NCBI GenBank assembly: GCA_027946555.1 | Contig: JAPEVC010000143.1 | Location: 1-64,000 of the forward strand | DNA: 64,000 nucleotides | Source of the DNA: Gnomoniopsis sp. IMI 355080 | Taxonomy: Eukaryota > Ascomycota > Sordariomycetes > Diaporthales > Gnomoniaceae | Reading direction: 5' to 3' | Shown: one piece after another, positions 52,147 to 63,553 of the stretch | Numbering within the stretch: the first letter of the stretch is position 1 | How the letters are laid out: each line of letters opens with the position of its first letter | Program-made: the position numbers and the translations under genes | The notes under the pieces: model-generated | The model's database searches: none | Seen by the model: only the letters and a program-made list of their open reading frames with translations | Told to the model about the DNA's origin: nothing

Positions 52147-53571
52147 ATGCCACCCCGAAAACGCAAGCGTCCCTCCGAACAGCCGGAACCCTCCTCCCCA
52201 AATGTCGACGTCAGCAACACAACCCTCTCCTCCTCCCTCTCTCTCGACGACACCCTCGACGCGCCCCCCTTCCTCAACACGACCTTCACCACCCACCGCG
52301 CCTCACCCCTCCACCTCGGCGCCGAACCTCTCAACCAGCCCCGCCTGAACACTCTGTCCCAGCGCTTGCGCGACTTACTCGTCGGCGATGTTGTGCGCGG
52401 CATCGAACTCGGCCTCGACCGCGACGCTGACCCCGCCATGCGCCGCGCCGGCGCTCTCGAACTTGTCTCGTTCGGCTGGGTGCGCCTGGAAAGTTTACTC
52501 GGGCCGTACGTGGGCGATGGCGACGGCGATGAAGCGGACACCAGCGCGTCAACGGTGGCCGAGGGTCTCGGTGGGTCGTCGCGGGGTAAGAGGCGCGCTC
52601 TGCAAATTGCACTGCAGTACGAGAACACCGAGTGTGTCGCGCTGTTACTGCCTGCACTGGGGCATGGTCTTGAGGAGGGGAGCAGCGAAAATGAAAACCA
52701 AGCGGGCTTTTTGCACCTGCCGCTGCTGCTGCTTCGCATGCCGCCGCCCTTGCGCACGGTGATTTGCGGGTTTCTCAGCCGGACATTTGACTGTCGCATT
52801 AGCTCGCTTGGCCTCGGGACGCGGAGCTTGGTAGGTGCGTTGGAGCGCTGGTTGGGCGAGAGCAGGGTGCTTGGCGGGCTGGTGAAGGACGTCGTGGTCA
52901 CGCTGGGGTTTTACGGGCCCACGGTGACGGCACATCAAACGAAGCAGACGGAAGCTGCTGCCAAGGCCGATCAATCTACGCCCGAAGATGAGGGGAAGGG
53001 CGAAGGTACAAGAGCTGTGGGTATCAAGTCGATCGATATCATTATCCCGCACGCCGAGCTACGGCGATTCGTGCGGGCTGGCCGCGCGTACGAGTCAGCA
53101 GCTCTCAGCAAGGAGGGGGAGGAGGATACCTACGACGCACGCAAGCGCCGTCATCTTGCCGGCGACAAGGACGAGGAGGGCTGGACATTGCGACGATGGC
53201 GGCGCCGTCAATCACCATCCTCCTCGTCCGCAGAAGACATGCCACCACACCAACAGCAGCAGCAACCATTCATAGAAGCGCTGGCGCAGTACGTGCGGGC
53301 ACATCTTGCGCTGGATCTATTCCATCCGGCGGTGCGGGTCGTCAAGGTTGCGTGTGGAGGGTTTGTAATATCGGAGGGTCGTGTCAAGATCTTTGGGGTG
53401 CCGCCAAGCAGTAGTAGTAGAGAGGGGGAAGAAGATGGGAATGGGGTGGGTTTGGTGGAGAATCGGGCGCAGAGGGCTGTGTGGGCTGTTTATGAGGGGC
53501 TGGGGGAGAGGGCGAGGGTGATGCCTGTGGAGAAGACACTGGGGATTGTAGCGAAAGGTTGGGAGGGCTGA
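52147..53571 (+). CDS. CENP-L/Fta1-like kinetochore (Sim4 complex) subunit
   Basis: A single exon of 474 residues with a basic start (MPPRKRKRPSE). Recognisable family phrases are FLNTTFTTHRASPLHLG and LSQRLRDLLVGDVVRGIELGL near the N terminus, then LLRMPPPLRTVICGFLSRTFDCRIS centrally. The C-terminal part is ALAQYVRAHLALDLFHPAVR then VVKVACGGFVISEGRVKIFG. The middle carries Ser/Glu-rich and Gln-rich insertions (SSSSAEDM, HQQQQQ). Family knowledge: Fta1 is the fungal CENP-L homologue of the inner kinetochore CCAN/Sim4 complex, binding at centromeric chromatin. The assignment rests on remembered motif order, so moderate confidence; the gene itself is clearly real. A long minus-strand frame over its 5' part is a GC-rich shadow. 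Confidence 0.62.
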   Translation: MPPRKRKRPSEQPEPSSPNVDVSNTTLSSSLSLDDTLDAPPFLNTTFTTHRASPLHLGAEPLNQPRLNTLSQRLRDLLVGDVVRGIELGLDRDADPAMRRAGALELVSFGWVRLESLLGPYVGDGDGDEADTSASTVAEGLGGSSRGKRRALQIALQYENTECVALLLPALGHGLEEGSSENENQAGFLHLPLLLLRMPPPLRTVICGFLSRTFDCRISSLGLGTRSLVGALERWLGESRVLGGLVKDVVVTLGFYGPTVTAHQTKQTEAAAKADQSTPEDEGKGEGTRAVGIKSIDIIIPHAELRRFVRAGRAYESAALSKEGEEDTYDARKRRHLAGDKDEEGWTLRRWRRRQSPSSSSAEDMPPHQQQQQPFIEALAQYVRAHLALDLFHPAVRVVKVACGGFVISEGRVKIFGVPPSSSSREGEEDGNGVGLVENRAQRAVWAVYEGLGERARVMPVEKTLGIVAKGWEG

Positions 53572-54668
53572 AGTAGGAGGTTACTTCTCAACTTTCTGCA
53601 TTGTACATGAGGCATCAGTGTTAATTGTGGCCCTTCACGGAAGACGACCTTGCGTATTGAGCAGAGTGGAGTCGCGTCGTGCGCAGGAAAATTCTGTCTT
53701 TCCTTTGGAGAGGGAAAAAATGAGAATAATACCAGGCTCATGCCATATCCATACCAATGTATACCTCACATTCAAAGTGAAGGAAAGCCGCGAGACTACG
53801 AGTATGCAGCGCTGCGAATTTTTAGCACCTAACCTGAGCTTGATATGCAGAGTGTCACCATTCTCTGAGGCGAAGACATTCGGCAGTAGAATGAGCACCT
53901 GGTTGCTTCCGATAAAGATTATGACTTGTATTTTACTCGACCATTCCAACACCGCAAAATCAAACCTTGAGAAACTCGCACTGCCACTATAATCCCCTCA
54001 ATACTTATCGCTGCCATTTTATATACATGAATGAGTGAGAGTAGGCAGGGCTCCGCGATTTCCCCCACGCTAAAATATTCGAGATCATTTGTAACATTTC
54101 CACCTTTTCGTCGTCGAAAATAACATATATTACTTCGCATATTTTGAAACCTCCCCTCTTCAGACCTCCGGGGACAAAAGACAATCAAGACAACATGGTA
54201 AAAGAAAAGTTGAAATATAGGACAAACATATTTTAAATTAGATCTCGACCATATCATATTGCACAACTTGGGATTGCAAGTTCAAAGGCGAAGCTGGAAG
54301 TCCGATACCTCACGGGAATAGCTCCACGGAAACAACGTAATGAGGAAAGGGAGGAAGATGGACAAATCAGGTACGACAAACAGTATTTAATCAGAAATCA
54401 TAAACAGAAGTGAATTCGTCCCGTACGTGTGTGATCATAGTAAAATGAAGTTGTGACACATATTCTCCATATCCATCTACGTACCTGAACTACCCTACAG
54501 TACTCAGTAGATGCTTGCTAGGCTGGGAACTGGGCTATATACATCGCCAAGGGCTGCCGGCGGCAGCTTGTTGCATTTTGCAAGGTCCAGCTTCAAGCCA
54601 ATCAATCCTACTCCTGACCTTGATGTTTGTTTTCATAGTTCTTGGTGTGTATGGATGGTTCAGCTACG
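53572..54668. other. Intergenic, nothing supported
   Basis: AT-rich, no domain in any frame. The last part is the promoter of the asaB-type gene. Confidence 0.45.
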
Positions 54669-55712
54669 ATGCTGACCACTCACACCCACTTCCTCAAGCG
54701 CCTACCCCTATACCTCGAGGAAAAGCCCTACTCCCTGCGCTACACCCCACCCTCGGGCTTCCCCCGGGCCAATATCGAGGTAGAACGGCACGAGATCCAA
54801 GTAGAAGACATCCGCCCGAGCCTTGCCTCCCTCACGCTCGAGAAAGACGGCTGCGAAGTCCTGCGCCTCGAGGAGTCGTCGCGCATGCAATATGCAGATT
54901 TCGACAACGACGAGACCATCAAGGCCGTCTATCTGCACGAGGTGGCCGAGGCGCTGTGCCGACGCCTGCCAGGGGCGCAGCGCGTGCAGGTCTTTGAGCA
55001 TACGGTACGAAGGCGCCACGCAGCGTTCCCGATCTCGACGGGCGAGGCGTATCGGTGGAATCAGCCCACGTCAATTGCGCATGTGGACACCACGTTGCCG
55101 TGGGCATTGGATATGGCGCGGAAGTTGAACCCGGGGAACGAGGAGGTGTTGCAGCATCGCATCCAGTGCGTCAAGTATGTTTAGGCTCTTTTGTCAAAGG
55201 TCATCCATTGGTTACATTGGGCTCTCCATTGACAAGTATTGGTGAGGCAGCATTTGGAAGCCTTTATTAGGCCCTGTTCGAGATTGGCCACTGGCGCTGT
55301 GCCACCCCAGCTCGGTCAGCAGCGAAGTAGACTTGGAGCCTTGCGATCTTGTCTATCCAGACTACGTGGTCGAAAATCGTCAAGTGTACCATTCACAAAG
55401 GCTGAAGTGGATGTACCTGAGGGATCAAGGGCCGGATGAGGCCTGGGTGTTTTCACAGGCTGATAGCATGCCAGGGACAGTCACGAATGGTAGGTTTTCT
55501 TTTTCAACACTCGTTCACCCTCACTACACGTATGTAGCCAATGAGTAACTAAGCTGAAGATTTGCCATCCAGTCGCCCACACGGCATGTCCGATTTCGGA
55601 TGCCACCACAAAAGCAGACGGCGAGCTGATCATACCGCGAGAGAGTATTGAGGTGCGGGCCTTGGTCCTCTATGGAGGGTTTGCACCAGATGAGTCGATA
55701 TATATGTGCTAG
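54669..55712 (+). CDS. AsaB-type hydroxylase/desaturase (cephem-methoxylase P8-related)
   Basis: Three exons (54669-55174, 55251-55489, 55573-55712) give 294 residues. Conserved phrases of the asaB family are present: VFEHTVRRRH, SIAHVDTT, NIWKPLLGPVRDWPLALC (spanning intron 1), ENRQVYHSQRLKWMYLRDQ, PDEAWVFSQADS, VAHTACPISDA (spanning intron 2) and the C-terminal RESIEVRALVLYGG. Family knowledge: members act in fungal specialised metabolism, for example aspergillic-acid biosynthesis, and are related to CmcJ. They are treated as hydroxylases or desaturases. An in-frame ATG at 54651 would add six residues. No backbone biosynthetic gene is adjacent, so its pathway is unknown. It is convergent with the next small gene, 3' ends about 70 bp apart. 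Confidence 0.85.
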
Positions 55713-55783
55713 TTTTGTGTACCTTTGGGCCTCTGCATTTACGCAGAGAAAGGGACCAAACGATTCATCTTAATACACCATGC

Positions 55784-56231
55784 CTAAGCCAAGGGAGCTG
55801 TGTTTGCCTCCTGCTTGGTCGAGTTGTGCACTTCTTGTTCGATGACCCATGCGTCTCTCGCGAAGAAGTTCCCAGCATTGCCGTCAAAGACCATGACCTC
55901 GCCTTTTTTGAAACCGAATATGTTGGCCTGCGATACTGGCTCTCGAGGCGCGGGCCAAACTGCCTGCCAGGGTTGTCGCTTCGCCGTGCGTCCAGTCGTA
56001 GGGACGTCCACGTGAGAGACACGAAGGGATTGATCGAGAGATTCGCTGAAGGCAAGATATCCAGAGTTGGCAGAATCTTGGTTCTGGTGGAAGAGAGACT
56101 CTGTCGCATCAATTAGCGATCATGCCCACAGAAAGAAGAGTCGTACGAAGAGCCGCCGGCTTACCTTGGGAAACGATCTCGTGCGCTTCTGTTCTCTGCG
56201 TCTGCCGCAGCTCCTGGTTCAGAGCGGCCAT
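55784..56231 (-). CDS. Hypothetical protein, 127 residues
   Basis: Two exons (56231-56165 and 56100-55784) joined by a 64-nt intron (GTAAGC donor, GACAG acceptor) give a continuous hydrophilic protein: MAALNQELRQTQRTEAHEI at the start, RQPWQAVWPAPREPVSQANI in the middle and EVMVFDGNAGNFFARDAWVI near the end. No signal peptide, transmembrane segment or known domain. The frame is open further upstream to 56375, but the first ATG of good context is 56231. I recognise no family. It lies convergent to the asaB-type gene and co-oriented with the DUF7580 gene. Confidence 0.55.
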
Positions 56232-56637
56232 GACGTATGTTAAGCTTGTTTCTAGCGTCCAATTGACAACTATCAAATTGAAAGTAGATGTGATCTCAAT
56301 GTTTTGCGTCTTCCAAGCTAAGTCGGGGCCACGATTGCAGAAGTTCAACTGGCAAGGCGTGAAATCGGAGACCACCTGTGCACACTACCTAAGTAGACAC
56401 CCCGCACTCGCAGTGGCGCTGAGCTGCTATGGTCAGACATTTCGCAGGCCGGATGCTGTGGAATGTTGTAAAAGGACTGTGCATTGTGACATTCTCAACG
56501 TTGGAACAATTTGAAGCCCTCGATGAGCCCTCGATGAAATCGCACGACGTGTCGTTGAAATGAACAAGGACAGGCCATTACGAGAAGATGCATTTCTAGC
56601 AGGGACAACCCAGCATAGTTATCAGAAGGTCCGTGCG
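56232..56637. other. Short intergenic gap
   Basis: Holds the promoter of the 127-residue gene and the 3' end of the DUF7580-type gene. Nothing else seen. Confidence 0.45.
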
Positions 56638-58537
56638 TCACTCGTCCATTACCGTGACCTTCCAACCGCGCACCAAATTTCTCTCCAGAGGCACCACAAC
56701 ATGTTCGAAAATCCACATTCGAAAATCTTCATTGGAAAGGCTGAACGCCTCGGTCTCTTTAGGTGTCCAATTACATTCGAGACAGGTCTTTACCGCTGTG
56801 ACATAGTCAGAGGTGTCACCACCTTCAACATAGTCCGCCAGCTCCTCCAACATTCGCTGTGCCGTCAGGAAGTTTGAGCTCTCCCTCTTTTCTCCGAGAA
56901 CCAGGCCGTCACTGTCTACTCGATCATCTATGAAGCCAACATCCTCTTGGATCTCAAGCAGAAGAATCCCTAAATCCAGGAGTGGCAGACATGGATGGAG
57001 AACGAGCAGCGAGTCCTCTGGCTGAAGTGGACCTTCTCCCTGAGCCGAGGTTGTAGTCCGGAAATCTGTCGTCAAGTACGGACGTTTGACATCTGTCGTG
57101 AGGAACGAAATGTCGTCTTTGCTCCACGATTTTCGGATCCAGCAACTTTCGGAGAAATCGAGAAGTGACCGCGCCAGGAGGACTGCCAGATATCGCCGAT
57201 CCTTGAGCGAGATACGATCCCGCGCCGTGTTGCAGATTCTATCCCGCGCCGCTTTGCTTCTCTGCAACATCTCACGCAACGTTATACCGTCTCCTCCATG
57301 GCTAAAGTCTTGCTGCGTAGGCTGCGATTGCAGCTGCCAAAGGGAAGCATTGTCGAACATCAGTTCCAACGTGACCCCCTGGCTGCGAGCATCGCGTGCC
57401 AGATCGCCAATTGCCCTGTTGACGGGCTCTTTGCGTGACAGCGATGCAGACGATCGGCGGGGTCTTGATTGGCCATCATTAGCGAAGGTGACTCTCCGTC
57501 GGGACGGTACCCGTGGACCTTGCCTTTGGTCGTCACACGACAGTCAGTCTCTCTCTCTCGGCTATCTTCGGCCTCGTGCACTCACGGTTCAGGATCCAGC
57601 ACTACACAGCCTTCATGCCACCAGCCTCCCGTCGATTGGTCTTTGACGGAAATCAGAATATCGAGGCTGGCTATAGATTCGTCGTCGAAAGTATCGAAGC
57701 GTCTCTTCAAGCACATCTTGGCTCGATGGCGTGATTCGCAGTCGCAGTCCCATTTGCCTTCCATCGCATTATATACCTTGTGGATTAGTGTCCTATGCCT
57801 GGGATCAGGTGGTGGGCCAACATTGTCCAGACCAGCTGCATGTGTGGCATCACTTTCTTTCCATAATCTGAGGATTGCCTTGTCCGTCACCAACCTTTCG
57901 AACATTGTAACGTGATCGTGCAGTTCTTTCCGTGCCCGATGTCGACGGCTTTTTTTAGAGGTGAAGCGGAGCCGCTCGAGAAGAGACTCACTGCGTTGAC
58001 CAGAATTTCTACGGATTGTCTCTAGTTTGGTATATATCGGACGTGATTGATTGTGGGCTGCAGCCTAGTATCTACCGCGATCAGTATCCGCACACCCGGG
58101 AAAAGGCCGACAAAGCTCACCACCAAGTCGGACTTTTCCAGGCCGAATGTTCTTTCGCTAAGAATATCTTCTAGGACCTCACAAATCGCCCTCAGACAGT
58201 TCACCACCGCCTCTCTTCTGTCGACTGTGCCCAGCCGTCTGTCCAGGGCGTTTTCGACCTGTGGGTTGGTCCAAGCTGGAGTCTGGAGGTGTAGTTCCGC
58301 CTCTAATAATCTGGACTTCTCATGATCTGACAAGTTGGGTAGTATCGCAACAAATTCTCGCAGACGCGTGTCTAGTAGCACAAGCTCCCAGTGTATTAGG
58401 CGATAATCGTCCACTGCAAGGTCGTCCCTAGTTCTCTGGCTCATGACTGTTTTGCCTGCTCGATAGACATCTTCCCAGTGTTTTGCGGCTGCCGAAACCA
58501 AAGGGACCACTGCTAAAACAAGACCAGCTACTTCCAT
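56638..58537 (-). CDS. DUF7580-type fungal protein, HeLo-like N terminus
   Basis: Three exons (58537-58121, 58019-57586, 57523-56638) give 578 residues. The start MEVAGLVLAVVPLVSAAAKH and the helical first ~140 residues resemble fungal HeLo-like/prion-propagation N-terminal domains. The middle has RLRFTSKKSRRHRARKELHD, then a Cys-rich WDCDCESRHRAKMCLKRRF. The C-terminal half has LKDRRYLAVLLARSLLDFSE, LHPCLPLLDLGILLLEIQED and a terminal CNWTPKETEAFSLSNEDFR phrase, which I associate with DUF7580. Family knowledge: DUF7580 proteins are expanded in filamentous fungi and uncharacterised; the N-terminal similarity suggests a role in cell death or incompatibility. The start lies 423 bp from the divergently transcribed NLR, so co-regulation is plausible (inference). 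Confidence 0.72.
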
Positions 58538-58959
58538 ATTGCAAAATATTGCATTCACAGGAAGAGGGAAGAGCTGTTTCTCATTTGATCCAAACGCTCG
58601 TTCTTGGCGGGCGAGCGCCTCCTTATGGCCTTTCATCCAGCCCACCCCGAGATTCCTCAGCCTTATTCCCACCACCATCACCTAGCAATTTGAGGCTTGT
58701 CATGGCGTCATTTGATGTAAGCTATGCGGACTCGGGCCGCCTAGAAGAACGCCCAACCGTTTGGGCAGCTACAAGGCAGCGATGAGGCACTCCGACCACT
58801 TGCATAGACCCGGGCTCAGCCGAGCAGGTGCTTTCGGCTCACCTACAATCAGACCTGCCACCCAGGGTTTCTACAATGGCAGTCTCTCCAGATCATGTCT
58901 CTGACATTCCACTTAACGAATGACTGAGCAACTCCTCATTCATCTCGGTCGTTTCCACA
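58538..58959. promoter_or_regulatory. Shared divergent promoter region between the DUF7580 and NLR genes
   Basis: A 422-bp gap separates two start codons facing away from each other. No specific binding site was recognised. Confidence 0.5.
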
Positions 58960-61900
58960 ATGTCACCAGGCGAAGTTGCGGCCAAAGCAGAGGCGGTCAC
59001 CCATCTTTTTGATATCCTGCTCCCTATCGTTCCCTCCCCAGACCAATGTACAGACCCCGCACTGCATGTCAGCATTGAATACGAAGATCAGTATGGCCGC
59101 TTCAACATATGGGTTGGTAATCTTGGTGTGTTTGCAAAGGGGCACGCTTCGTTAGACTACCGCCTTCGTGATAGTCCCCAGCAGGTGGATCTCTTGAAAG
59201 AAGTGTTGGATGAATTACAAAGATTACTTCTTCAAGGTTTGTTGGCTATCAATTTCATATTGGCCCCCTTACTTATTCCTCTGGCGAAGATTCGCTTATC
59301 CTCTTCAGAGGTTTGGGACGTCAAGCCGGCCCATCTTAACCCGCGCCCAATCGAGAGTCTCGCCAGATTCAAGGCTTCCACTGTTGTGTTTGGCTGACCC
59401 GAGCTTCATGATAGCTTTGAAAGATGCCGGAGTTACGAACAGCGATCCTCAACTTTCGGTTGTTCCCCATCTCATTGAGGAAGGCTTCAATGATGCGGCA
59501 TACTCCACTGGGTCGCAAACGGTTTCCTGGCAGAGTTCAGTGGCGTACAGCGAAATGACGATGGAATCAGAAATACTCACCCCATCTCAGCGACGTATCC
59601 GGGGAATAGAGGAAGCTGTTGACTATCTTTTTCGGCTGGCAACGGCCATACGAAGACCTTCAATGTTCTCGCAAAATGCCAAGGCATATAAGGTTCCACT
59701 TGTTGATGAGGCAGGACTTGATCGTGAGCAGGAGTTTCTCAAATTTGCAGCCACAATCATCGGGCACCGCTTTCCGCAAGCAACAACAGAAATTCGAGAC
59801 CGCTTAGCCCGTTGTGTCGTGACACGCCGCAAACGCTTCCTCTACCGTCGTCGACATCAACAGAAACTTAGCTACCGGCCCAAAGCAGACCTTGCGAAGA
59901 GTGGAAATAAGAACGACAACGAGGCGCGGACTGTCAAAGTCTTTCCTGATCGTTCTCGTGCTGCAGATAGCACATCCGTGCCTACGAATCGCCGAAGACC
60001 GGCCATTCCTACTTCTCAGACATCGGCTTCGGCGTTTTCCGCGGCCGGATTTCAAACCCCCGCTGTACAAACTGCATTTTCACAAGTTACCCGCACAGTC
60101 GCGCCGCCTTCGGAATATGTCAGCTCTCTGGAAATACCGCGCCCCCCAAAGGCTCTGCCAGGGAGCAAGGAGGCTGAGTGTCACTATTGCTGCCTCATGA
60201 TACCAATCACGGATCTGACTCAAAAGGAGTGGAGGTTGGTGCTTCTGAAGGAGGTGGTAATAAAACTATGACTTCACTGATGGCTGACAAGCCGGCAGCA
60301 AACACTTCTTGCAGGATTTGGAACCCTATGTCTGCACCGCTGAGACTTGCACGGAAGGCGAGCGTCTGTTCGACAGCAAGCGAGGCTGGACATCCCACAT
60401 GCAGGACGCTCATTGTCGGCAATGGCGGTGTGTAGCTCCCGGACATCGCCCTCAGATATTCCAATCCCAAGACGTCTTTGATGAGCACATGCGTGAAGTA
60501 CACGCTGGTGCTTTCCAAGAGAGCCATTTACCACTGCTCAGAAAACGGGCCGAAGGACCTGCTCCCATATTTCAGTCCTGTCCACTTTGTGGATTGAGCT
60601 CCGATCAAGTGTCTGAAGATCTGGCAAGGTCTTCTGGGCGAGGCTCCACACCCTCATCAAGCATCGAGAGAGTCTCGAAAGAGCTGACCAAACACGTTGC
60701 ATTGCATTTGCAACAGCTGGCAATGCACTCCCTACCCGGGGATGACCCAGGTGGCGAAGCTATGGAAAGCGAACCAAGTGCTTCAGTGAAAGCTACAGAG
60801 CAAGAAGATCAAGATCTGCCACCCCTCTCATTTGACTCGGATTCAGATGTTGATGTGCCAACATCGAAAGCATACCGGCAACGGTCTACTTCTGAGGTTG
60901 GGAGTCCGATGGATGTGGAATCGTCCGTACTCGAGGAATGGAGTTTCCTCGAACGAAGTACGTATTATGGACATGACCGAGACGCTGTTCTTCAACCATT
61001 CTTGCGCAAAGCATACATTGGGAACTCTGCGTACATTTCTAACTGCGATGGCCCATCACTGCCATGTTACTTTATTCCCTACCGTCGGAATAAGAACTTC
61101 TTCGGGCGGGACATAGCACTCTCCAAGGTCCGAGAAGCACTTTCTCCAAGCCAAAATTCCGCATACCCAGACCCTATGATGAACCCTCGAACCTTTGCTC
61201 TGTACGGTCCCGGTGGAATGGGAAAGACGCAAGTTGCATGCGAGTTCGTCTATCGCCACCGCGATGAATTCGATGTTATCCTTTGGGTACACGCAGAAAA
61301 CGAACCTTGGCTTTTGGAAGACTTCAACAAGATCGCCCTCACGCTAGGACTGGTCGAGAAAGACTCATCTGATGCTAGAGACTATGGCTACACGCGAGAG
61401 GTCGTGAAGCGTTGGCTCTCGAATCCCCGCAAGCAGCTTCAAGACGAAAATTCGGAGTTGGCTAATTGGCTACTTGTGTATGACAACGTCGAGAACCCAA
61501 AGCTGATCAATAACTTCTGGCCATACGACGGCCCGGGCTCGGTCTTAGTCACCAGCCGCAGTCCGTTCTCGTGGGCCATATCCTGGCCACTTATTCCTTT
61601 CCATACTGAAGAAGCGAGAGCATTTTTGTTAAATCTCACAGGAAGGAGTGAGATAAAAGATCATGAAGCCATCGCCATCAGCGAAAAGCTGGGTGGCTTG
61701 CCACTCGCTCTGTCAGTCCCTCTTTGTTGACTTGTAACTTGAAGCCTTCGTTAGACTGCTAACCACTTAATCTTAGAACGCAGATGGCAGGTTTCATCAA
61801 GCATCGAAACATGGACTTCTCTGATTTCATTATTGCGTACGGCAAGGGTGAGAAGAGACAGGAGATGCTGGACGCCGTGACAGACCCCGAGTTGAGACCG

Positions 61901-63553
61901 TCTTGGTACTCGCACAATCTCGTGTCCGCGTTTGCTCTGGATCACCTGACGCCTGGAGCAGCAAGTCTTCTCAACGTTTTCTCCATGCTCGATCCCGAGG
62001 GAATTCCAGATGATTTGGTCACCACAAACCTCGGCCATGTTGCGCTTCCAGGATTTCCTCAATCGGAGGATGAATACAGGACCGCTCGAGATGAGCTTCT
62101 TGGATCTTCTCTGGTCACCAGAAACCGCATGAATCGGAAATTCTTCGTCCATAGGATCGTGCAAGATGTTGCGAGAATTCGACTCAGTAGAAGCGATTAC
62201 AGGGCCGTATTTCTTGCTTGTATGAACATGGTGTCGAAAATGTGGCCATATGAAGTGTTCCCGTCATGGCGACATGGAGTCGAACGCTGGAGTACCTGCG
62301 AAGGGCTCTTTCCCCAGATCTCTCGGCTACTAGAGATGACATCGGTTGCCGTGCCGTCAAGAGGACTTGAATTTGCAGAAGACTTCCTGGTCATTCGCTT
62401 GCTCACAGATGCCGGGTGGTATCGTCATGAAAGAGGACAATCCTCTGAATCTATCGTGTTTAACGACACAGCGCAGGGGCTCTGTGAGCACTGGCAACGA
62501 GAACTCGGCGGTAGTGGCTCTTCCCAAGAGGCCGAAGAGGGTCAAGCAAGGCTATACTTGCTCCGTGATACGGTCGCAGAAATCGTCCACAATAAGGGGT
62601 GTATCAGCACCGAGATCAACGCCCCGGAATCGGCCTTTGCACAACTCAAGATATTCAACGACATGATGAAGCACGACTTTGACACTCATCCTGGCCGAGA
62701 AAAGGTTGACATGCGTCTCGCGATCTCATGGAATGAGCTAGGCAACGCCCATATGCTCAAGCAAGAATGGGAACAGGGCGAAAAATGCTTCCTCACGTCT
62801 ATTGAGAGTATGAAACTGCTGACGAATTTCCAGGCGACCGATCTCTGTCTGCCATTAGTGAATCTTGGCCTGTCGTATTGGCTGCAGTTCAAAGTACGTG
62901 AAGCAAAGGAAGTCTTGGACCGAGGGTTGTGCATTCGCAGGGAAACGCTCGGCGACAGTGATCTAGGCTCATTCGTCCGCGGCCGATACCTCCACGCCCT
63001 GGGCAACGTCATGTCCACTGACGGAGACCAAGACCAGAGTCTGTCCTATCACCGCGAGGCACTACAGCACTATAAGGCGACATTGGGGAATAATCACCAC
63101 CGCACAACGGACTTGTACGTCAAAGTGGCTGAGCACTCGATCCGGTTGAAGCAGGAGGAGACTGCTTTGTGAGTGGATCACCTGGTCGCATAGACGTCCT
63201 TTACTCTCGTCTTCCCACACTTTCTCAATTCAAACCGGTACGACTACCAAGTGAAAACTGACACTAACCATTTGTCTCTCTGTAGAGCTCTCCTCGACCA
63301 TGCCCTCAGCGTATATAGCAACGGGAACATGTATGCGCCTGAAAAGGCACGGGCGACGTTCTTGCGCAGCCGCGTGTATCGCCGAATGAAGGAGGCAGAT
63401 AAGGCCAAGGCCGATGCTGACGATGCTGCGAGGCAATATTCTGAGATTACGGGACGCGAGGCTGGTGGTACTGATGACGAAGATGAGGAGACGCTGGGTC
63501 GGGGCCTCAAGCAGGACGACTTTGATTCGTTGATTGCATTCTGGTCGAGGTGA
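58960..63553 (+). CDS. NLR-type NB-ARC/TPR protein with zinc-finger N-terminal module
   Basis: Five exons are proposed (58960-59236, 59415-60234, 60299-61711, 61777-63168, 63286-63553), giving about 1,389 residues. The exon 2 start is the least certain. The N terminus has GRFNIWVGNLGVF and SLDYRLRDSPQQV, then IEEAVDYLFRLATAIRRPS and RRRHQQKLSYRP, an N-terminal helical module typical of fungal zinc-finger and NLR proteins. C2H2-like fingers follow (CHYC; CTAETC...HMQDAHC; CPLCG...HVALHL, about 345-500). The NB-ARC domain has P-loop LYGPGGMGKTQVACEF (about 668) and Walker B LLVYDN (about 757), then VLVTSRSPF and LGGLPLAL. The C-terminal ~300 residues are TPR-like (ELGNAHMLKQEWEQGEKCF and RGRYLHALGN). 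Family knowledge: fungal NLRs sense non-self and trigger incompatibility or cell death; the ligand here is unknown. Confidence 0.88.
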
